Of a stretch of DNA of 64,000 nt, positions 58,001 to 64,000 are shown one piece after another. Each line of letters opens with the position of its first letter. The first letter of the stretch is position 1. The position numbers and the translations under genes were made by a program. The stretch is from Saussurea involucrata (lineage: Eukaryota; Streptophyta; Magnoliopsida; Asterales; Asteraceae). The notes under the pieces are model-generated. The model had not been told where the DNA came from. It was given only the letters and a program-made list of their open reading frames with translations, and made no database searches. The stretch spans positions 87,996,879-88,060,878 of the forward strand of contig CM066318.1 of NCBI GenBank assembly GCA_033807775.1, read 5' to 3'.

Positions 58001-59354
58001 CATTTGCAGATCTTTGGCTTACATTTCTCTTATTACATGTTTTTACTACCAAAACCAAGATTATAGTGATAATTACAATGACACCAAGTCCACCAAAAAC
58101 TCCTGCCAACACGTATTTCAAACGATCGTTGCTCTTTTTGGAGATTGGAGGTTGCACTGGGTTGGGAGTACGATCGAAAGGTAGGCCCATTATTGCATAG
58201 AACCTTCTACAATCTTCTAAACTTCTTTGGTTTGGGATTCGAAGAAAGCAGTTTCTTGATAAGAAAGTTCTATTTCCGGATTGGGATTCTAAACCCTGAA
58301 GATAGTTGTTGGATAGATCAATCGAACCAACAACCGTTGGATTGAAACCCAAGCTTCCGAAGAACAGATTGTTTGAGAAGTTTAACGCGACACCAGAAGC
58401 ATTACGAAATGCTGAGATGTTTGGAAGATTTCCAGTTAAGTTGTTGTTTGATACATCAAGAAGGATAATATCTGGAAGGTTTATCGTCAAATTGGCAGGA
58501 AAAGTGCCATTGAGATCATTGTTTCTGATCAATAATCTTTGCAATCTTGTTAAACTTCCTAGTTCTGTTGGTAATGATCCAAACAGTGAATTTGACCCAA
58601 GATCAAGGTCAACCAACTGAGAAAGGTTTCCTAGTTGTACAGGCACAGAAGAAGCAAGACTATTGCTGGAAATATTCAAATGCTGCAAGCGCGAAAACGA
58701 TCCAAACCCAAGTGGAATCGGCCCAGATAAGAAATTTGAAGATAAATCAAGAAAGGTGAGATTTTCAAGAGCTGAAAACGAAGAGGGTATTGACCCGGTC
58801 AACGTATTATATGACAAATTAAGAACAGATAAAGAAGAAAGCTGACCCAAAGAACCGGGGATAATCCCAGTAAGAGAATTATTCGAAAGAACTAAACGAT
58901 TAAGTTGATTCAAAGAACCAATAGACGGAGGAATTGGACCTAAAACTGAGCTAGACATAAGGTCGAGCACCTGGAGTGCACGAAGATTTTCTCCAAACCA
59001 TTCAGGTATTGACCCTGGAAGAGAAAATCCAGAAGAAATAAACGAAACCAATTGAGTACAATTCACCAAAGAATCAATATCAAACCCAGGATTCCGACGC
59101 CCAACACGAGTGCGTTGCAAACCGGACAAATTTATCCCGGTGACCCGGCCGTTCCGGCACTCTAACCCGGTCCAGTTGGTACACGGGTCAGATTTTCTGG
59201 GCCAGTATCTCGCTCTTATTCCTAAAGAAGCTCGTAGATCGAACAACGCCGATCGTTCTAACTCGGAACTCAGTGGCACCTGAGTCAACACCGAGTTAAC
59301 CAGCAACAAGAAGAAGAAACAGAAATGGAATAATACCTTCAACAGAGTCTCCAT
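55001..59354 (-). CDS. LRR receptor-like kinase, probable pseudokinase (At2g16250-like)
   Basis: Four exons (59354-57499, 57409-57281, 56890-56868, 55581-55001) encode 862 residues. A signal peptide (about 1-24) and LRR N-terminal cap (DPCTNWTGLECRNGRVTG) are followed by leucine-rich repeats, a transmembrane helix from about residue 414 (YVLAGVFGGLGVIVIITIIL), and a kinase-like domain from about 487. Lys518 of VTIKKID is kept, but HRDxKxxN reads HRDIQASS (618-625) and DFG reads LGS (636-638). The glycine loop reads HGHSGDIF. So the kinase is probably inactive or weak, acting as a scaffold or co-receptor. Exon 3 is only 23 nt. It resembles Arabidopsis At2g16250. The start is supported by the signal peptide. 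Intron 3 holds a MITE (55649-56256). Confidence 0.93.
55649..56256. mobile_element. Tourist-like MITE in RLK intron 3, TAA duplication
   Basis: Ends GGGTGCGTTTGGTA and the inverse of ggatgcgtttggtaca, with TAA on both sides (55646-55648, 56257-56259). Internal subterminal inverse words (ggacagaaagggacattaca and gttatgtcctgtcc) support it. Broken relatives lie at 35390-35640. Confidence 0.85.
56340..56354. repeat. Poly-G run in RLK intron 3
   Basis: Fifteen consecutive G on the plus strand (C-run in the pre-mRNA of the gene). It is prone to sequencing or assembly slippage and unlikely to affect the coding frame. Confidence 0.9.
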
Positions 59355-60328
59355 GATTAAACAATACTAATTCCCATTACTCCTCTGTGTGGGAAGTGTG
59401 TTTACAAATTCAGCAGCAAAAAACCCCTCTTTTAGTTGATTAAATGCAAGTAAACAAAGAAAGCACGATTTTACTACTATCAACAAGTGCGCTTTGTGTG
59501 TGTATATATATATAATCTGTAATATAGCAGTGGTTATTGGATATTTCTTTCTCTGTGATACGAGAGAGCTTTAATGGTGGCGCATTAAAGGAAGCGCCAT
59601 ATTCTCAACAACAAAGGTGAAGAACAATAAATGGGGTGGGAAAACCTCAAGACTCTCGGAAACCACAGGGACTAAAAGCGTAATTTACTCATATATAAAA
59701 ATCTTTAATCTATAGAGAGAGAAAGTTGCTGGGTGATGTTTAGATGACTCGTTGACTGAAGAATGAATGATGGAGCAAAGTGAAGCCTTTTCACTGTTGG
59801 AATCGTGCTTCATTTGGTTGTACTTTTTGATCTTTGTTTTTATATGTACCCAAGACAATGATTAAATGTTGATGTATCACTTAAAACATGAAAATGATTA
59901 TAGAAAAAACATGCATTGTTTAATTGTACCTTTTGGATCTTTCTTTTATAAGTACCATACGTGTATTGTTTACTTATGCTTTTGTTTTATGTGATGATGC
60001 ATTGTTTAGTTGTACTTTATGGATATTTTATTTTGATGGTAGCAAAATATTAAGTAAATATAATTAGGCTCTTTTTATTGTAGTTTAATGTAATAATGTG
60101 TGTAATGAGATTCTATGTTTATTCGATCAATTATACATGATTGTTTGGTACATTAAAGATATAAAAGTGATGTATTAGGGGTTTTGCAAAAAGCCAAGTT
60201 TTTTCCAAACATGTTCATCCCAGTTAAAAAAGACGTTCCTTTTATCTATGAAAAAAATCTTCCAAACAAAAATATTTCTAATTTATGTAGACAAATTAAT
60301 TCGTACAGACAACTTTATCCATACATGA
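59355..60328. other. 5' flank of the RLK gene, MULE-end remnant
   Basis: 59660-59695 reads aaccacagggactaaaagcg and on to atttactcata, an eroded end of the MULE family at 17138. A TA run lies near 59503. The rest is AT-rich with no gene. Confidence 0.5.
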
Positions 60329-61262
60329 CTTAGGGGTTGTTTACCAAATTTCCCAGTAAGTCTTGTATGGATAAATTTGTTTGTATGTCTAAATTTGTGT
60401 TGTTGTTTACTTTGTTATCTGAATCAACAGTTTGAATAATAAAAATGACAGATTTACCTCTGAGTATGAATTATAAGTTGTTGAAAAACATTGCATAACC
60501 AGTTATGACAAAGAATCTGTGACAATGAATTGAAGCAAACATTGCATAACACAAAATCTTGAAGGAGACACAAAATTTGTGACAATGAACTGAAGGACAC
60601 ATTACATAAAACAACATCTTGAAAGAAACACAAAATATGTGACAATGAATTGAAGAAAACATTGAATAACACAAAATCTGTGATAATGAATTGAAGGAAA
60701 CATTGCATAACAACCTATGAAACACAAAATTTGTAACATTTGTAGTAAACCATCAGTGGGGGTTCCTTAATAACACAAAATCTGTAACAAAATTTGCCGA
60801 GGAAATATGCCATAAGCTATGAAACACAAAATATGCCGAGAAAATTGAACAATGAAGGAGAAGAGTATAGTAGGAAATCGACAAGTTAGGAGAAGGAAAT
60901 CGACAGGTTGGGAAAAGAAATCGACTGTGAAAGAAATCCGTACATCTGACAGGTTGGAGCAGGATAGTCGCCTACGGTCGATGGAGGGTGGAGTAGGGAC
61001 GTTCGCAAAGAGTGAGTAGCGTCGTTGAAGAAGCAACCTTGAAGGAACATCGATGTTGAATGAAATCGCAAGGATGGGAAATGTATGAAGGAGATGGGGT
61101 AAAATTGTCTATATTTTGTCTTAATGGGGACAACATCCCCCATACCTACCGTGTGAATAAGCCAATGGTTGTGTGATTAAGTCACAAGTAAACGCCTCTA
61201 AATAGTTGTGCAAATAAGTCGTTTCAGACATTAAGCTCATTAAGTCAAAAATAAACACCCCC
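60329..61262. mobile_element. Tourist-like element with a 60-bp tandem array
   Basis: The left end is taggggttgtttacca; the right end is near ataaacacccccaagg, with an extra internal end-like word (caagtaaacgcctctaaa) at 61181-61200. A tandem array lies at 60478-60720. It shares attaagctcattaagtc words with the MITE at 18722. The exact ends are uncertain. Confidence 0.5.
60478..60720. repeat. 60-bp tandem repeat array, about four units
   Basis: Units such as aaacattgcataacacaaaa followed by tcttgaaggagacacaaaat and ttgtgacaatgaactgaagg repeat in register; the last unit lacks about 20 bases. Frames through it repeat with the array and are not genes. Confidence 0.9.
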
Positions 61263-61573
61263 AAGGGTTGTTCAATAATGGCTTAATAAGCTTAATAGCT
61301 GTATGGCTTATTGGTAAGCCATATATAGGTGTTCAATTATGGCTTATTTGGTAAAATGGTGGCTTTTCGATATGATAAAAAACTAGCGTCCTTTACAGTC
61401 AGCCATTTATCCATTTCTCACTTTACCCTTTCCCCATTTTCATCTGCTTCCCATCCCTCGTTTTCCATCTCAGTTCTCCATCTGTTGATCAAAAGATCAT
61501 CATCCTCATCCTTCAACTTCTTGTTCTCCATCTCCATGCTATCTGTGCACTCCAACTCCAGTGGACCATCCTT
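61262..61573. other. Second remnant of the gcttaatgg MITE family and spacer
   Basis: 61262-61360 starts gggttgttcaataatggctt and repeats gcttaataagcttaatagc. The remainder is CT-rich with no supported gene. Confidence 0.45.
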
Positions 61574-62770
61574 GTAACACTATAGATTTTCCAATTGTAT
61601 TTGAGTATGTTCAGCCTTAGAAGTAATATAAATAAGTAAGGATTATTGGGGTTAAGTCTTGGTGAAAACGTCGCGTGAGATTTTGTCAAAAAACGCGTAA
61701 ATTAGGAACGAAAAGCGACTTGGCGACCTTCCCCACGACCTAAAGCCGCGTAGGAAGCCGCATAAGTTGTTGTGGTCAGATCAACATAGCGCACATCCTT
61801 CCCTGTGACCTCAAGTCGCGTGGGAAGCCGCAGGAGCAGTCTGGGTTGGGATTTGGGGGAATTAATGTTAGATTTTACTTGGTTTCTCTCATTTTTCATC
61901 CCTTCATTTAATACTTCCTCAACCACTTCATTGCTACGTTTTGGGAAGCAATGAAGGTTGAATTTCAAGGTTTGCTAAGGATTTTTTGCATCTTCAACAA
62001 GGATTTGGAAGCTATGAGCTAAGGGTCCTTCATCTCCATCTTCATCTTCTTCAAAAGAGATTTTCTAGGGTTTCTAGGCTTCACTAAAAATATAGTTTGT
62101 GAGTTCATTCTCTTTTCTCTTAAACTTTATGCATGTCAAAACATCATTTTAAACCTATAATCATCTCCTTGGTTACATTTTATTTATTTGCAAAGTTTTG
62201 ACCAAAAATGGGTTTTGGGAGATCTTTAGGGTTTTGGTTAACTTTGGTGAAAATGTGTAAATGTGATTAATACATGTATTTATGTATCTATGATTTCTTG
62301 TGATGAATATTATCTTTCCTCATAATTATGAAGTTTTGGAAATATTATGTCAAATTAGGGTTTTGGGATACTTGGTGATTATGATGCAAGGGTTTTGGAG
62401 AATGGGTTTACATATCTAAATGATACTCAAATTGGTACTTTGATGAACATTGGAACTAAACGAGCATGCTCCAATATTTGGGTTATGATAGTAAAAATGA
62501 GGAATTCCTTTAATTGCGATGTTTTGCACCAAACTTGGTTATTGTAATTGGAAATGATATTTATGTTTGACTATAGTGTAATGGATCCATAGGCACGAAG
62601 TCTCTACATATTGGATTTGGTTAGGATGTTAATTTTCCTTGTTGTAGCACATAATAGGCATTGTGTCTCTAAGTAAGGTGTGGACCTATATGGTCGGGTA
62701 TCGTCCCATAAGCGGTAAGATGTAATTCCATTGTGAACGTGTTAACGCTTGGATTTGGATATCTCAAGGT
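61574..62770 (+). mobile_element. Partial LTR of the LARD-related family, plus orientation
   Basis: Begins TGTAACACTATAG. It has the repeated words gcgacttggcgacc and tcgcgtgggaagccgc where the LARD LTR has its palindromes, a tttctagggtttctagg leader-like segment, and the atccataggcacgaagtct block seen at 7800 and 13021. It breaks at about 62770, where sequence in the opposite orientation begins. Confidence 0.6.
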
Positions 62771-63378
62771 ATATGCAACACCCTAAAAATGGGGTAAATT
62801 TAAGCCGGAAATTTTCACGAAATGAACTTTTATATAGGAATCATTAATTTCCCAAGAGTTTACGAGCAAGGCATTTACATCATAATTAATGAGATACAAT
62901 AACAACAATCTACTAATCTAACTTAAGATTGTTTAGATTATGAACGGGTGTCGCTATCTCATTTCCAAAAATGCTTGATTAAAGTCACCATACGCCGCTA
63001 ATCTCTTCTATCCAAAAATGCTATCCCTCTTCTCAACACTTCCCTCAACCCCAGGAAGTCCCACCGCTAGGAAGGCCTGCTAAACACAACATTACAATAA
63101 GAAGAAGTGTTAGCCTAGAGCCTAGCAAGAGATATAATTGATAATCAAAATAGATAAAACAATTATTAGAATGGCATTCCATACATTACCGATCAGCCGT
63201 CCATCAACATAGCAGATCTATTTACGACATCAATCCAAACTGGATCTTTAGTCGATACCGAACGTCAACCCAAACCGGGTCTTCAGTTCGTAAGGCGTCA
63301 ACCCTCTAAGTCTTTAGCCATTCAAGACATCAACCCAAACCGGGTCTTTAGCCTAATGGCGTCAATCCTAACGGGGTC
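62771..63378 (-). mobile_element. Partial LTR-related sequence with eroded 34-bp tandem units
   Basis: Starts gcaacaccctaaaaatgggg in the reverse orientation. 63220-63375 has about four diverged units of the 34-bp repeat (gacatcaacccaaaccgggt then ctttag). Confidence 0.6.
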
Positions 63379-64000
63379 TGTAACACCCTCGAAATTTGGA
63401 AGGAGCAACTACTAAAAACTTCGATAAGATAACCAAATAGGGATGAAAATCCCTTCTACAACCCATCCTTGGAAATACCTCAAAATTTTAAACGTAAAAA
63501 ACTTCAACATTTACTAACTTAAGGCATACATCATAACCAAATAAAGTCGGGTGTTACTTAACCCGAATACAAGTTGCTATTCCCAAAATATTTGCGAAAG
63601 ACTTCATAAGCAATTCACTTCTCGAGCACACTACTAGCACTCATCTATTCACAATGTCACTAGAACTATTCCCAACCTGAACCTGTTGCACATGCCGACA
63701 AATAAAAAGGTTAGGCTAACGCCTTGTGAGTTCAAGAGTTTACGTCATGATTAAATAACTCGTTAGACAAAAAGGATGCAACTTAAATCATTATTTCCAA
63801 AAAAGGGATTTGTACTAAATATACCAACAACCCATTTTCGATACGCACACTAATTCCGTGACGAAAGCTCCAATGAAAATCATTTCTCAATAATGGACTC
63901 AATTCCAAAACTTGCTCAAGATGTGGATAAATATCAAGTTTCCAAATAATATCAACACAAATAAAACTCCAATAATCGAAACATCCAAACAAGGATGAGA
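63379..64000 (-). mobile_element. LTR of the solo-LTR family, cut by the window end
   Basis: TGTAACACCCTCG at 63381 begins a copy that follows 25856 onward closely (gcacatgccgacaaataaaaaggttaggc at both). Its other end lies outside the window. Confidence 0.8.

Noticed and set aside
57960..58845. Plus-strand frames opposite the LRR region
   Set aside because: Shadows of the RLK exon on the other strand.

Overview
This is nuclear DNA of a flowering plant, most likely a eudicot. The genes have many GT-AG introns, the products match plant-specific families (a thylakoid-lumen PSII maintenance protein, the meiotic FHA-PIN protein PS1, a plant LRR receptor-like kinase), and most of the sequence is plant transposon debris. 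I could not fix the family or species. No rRNA or tRNA gene, CRISPR array or prokaryotic operon is present.

Layout. 1-1640: AT-rich repeats and TA/GA microsatellites. 1642-4314: a decayed Ty3/gypsy element with paired LTR segments and a pol remnant. 4315-5346: a composite of a Cassandra TRIM (carrying 5S rRNA sequence) and a second tiny TRIM, enclosed by one 5-bp target duplication. 5414-14091: a large LTR element with non-coding interior (LARD-type, Tekay-like end), one LTR carrying a 703-bp hAT MITE that its sister LTR lacks. 15107-15682: a foldback element rich in TTACCGGGTAAG palindromes. 16090-22558 (minus): a 12-exon CNNM/DUF21-CBS gene whose introns hold at least four transposons. 22797-28822: nested transposons, including three PIF/Harbinger-type elements end to end and a solo LTR. 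28911-35390: a truncated LTR interrupted by a 4.8-kb hAT-like element that carries NAC-gene fragments. 37067-39255 (plus): a two-exon LCMT-type methyltransferase with a foldback element in its intron. 39922-44640: a Harbinger remnant, a TAA-flanked element and a decayed Ty1/copia element. 44967-47013 (minus): MPH2. 49872-52764 (plus): PS1. 55001-59354 (minus): LRR receptor pseudokinase. 59355-64000: repeats and partial LTRs.

The five genes are independent nuclear genes rather than a functional cluster: membrane cation handling (CNNM), small-molecule or protein methylation (LCMT), photosynthesis (MPH2), meiotic spindle orientation (PS1) and receptor signalling (LRR-RLK). All five can be spliced into uninterrupted reading frames, so they are probably functional. 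The most unusual content lies in the mobile DNA: the Cassandra/TRIM composite with a single target duplication, the gene-fragment-carrying hAT element with exact ends, the datable hAT insertion between two sister LTRs, and the palindrome-dense foldback family. All calls come from reading the sequence; no database search was run.
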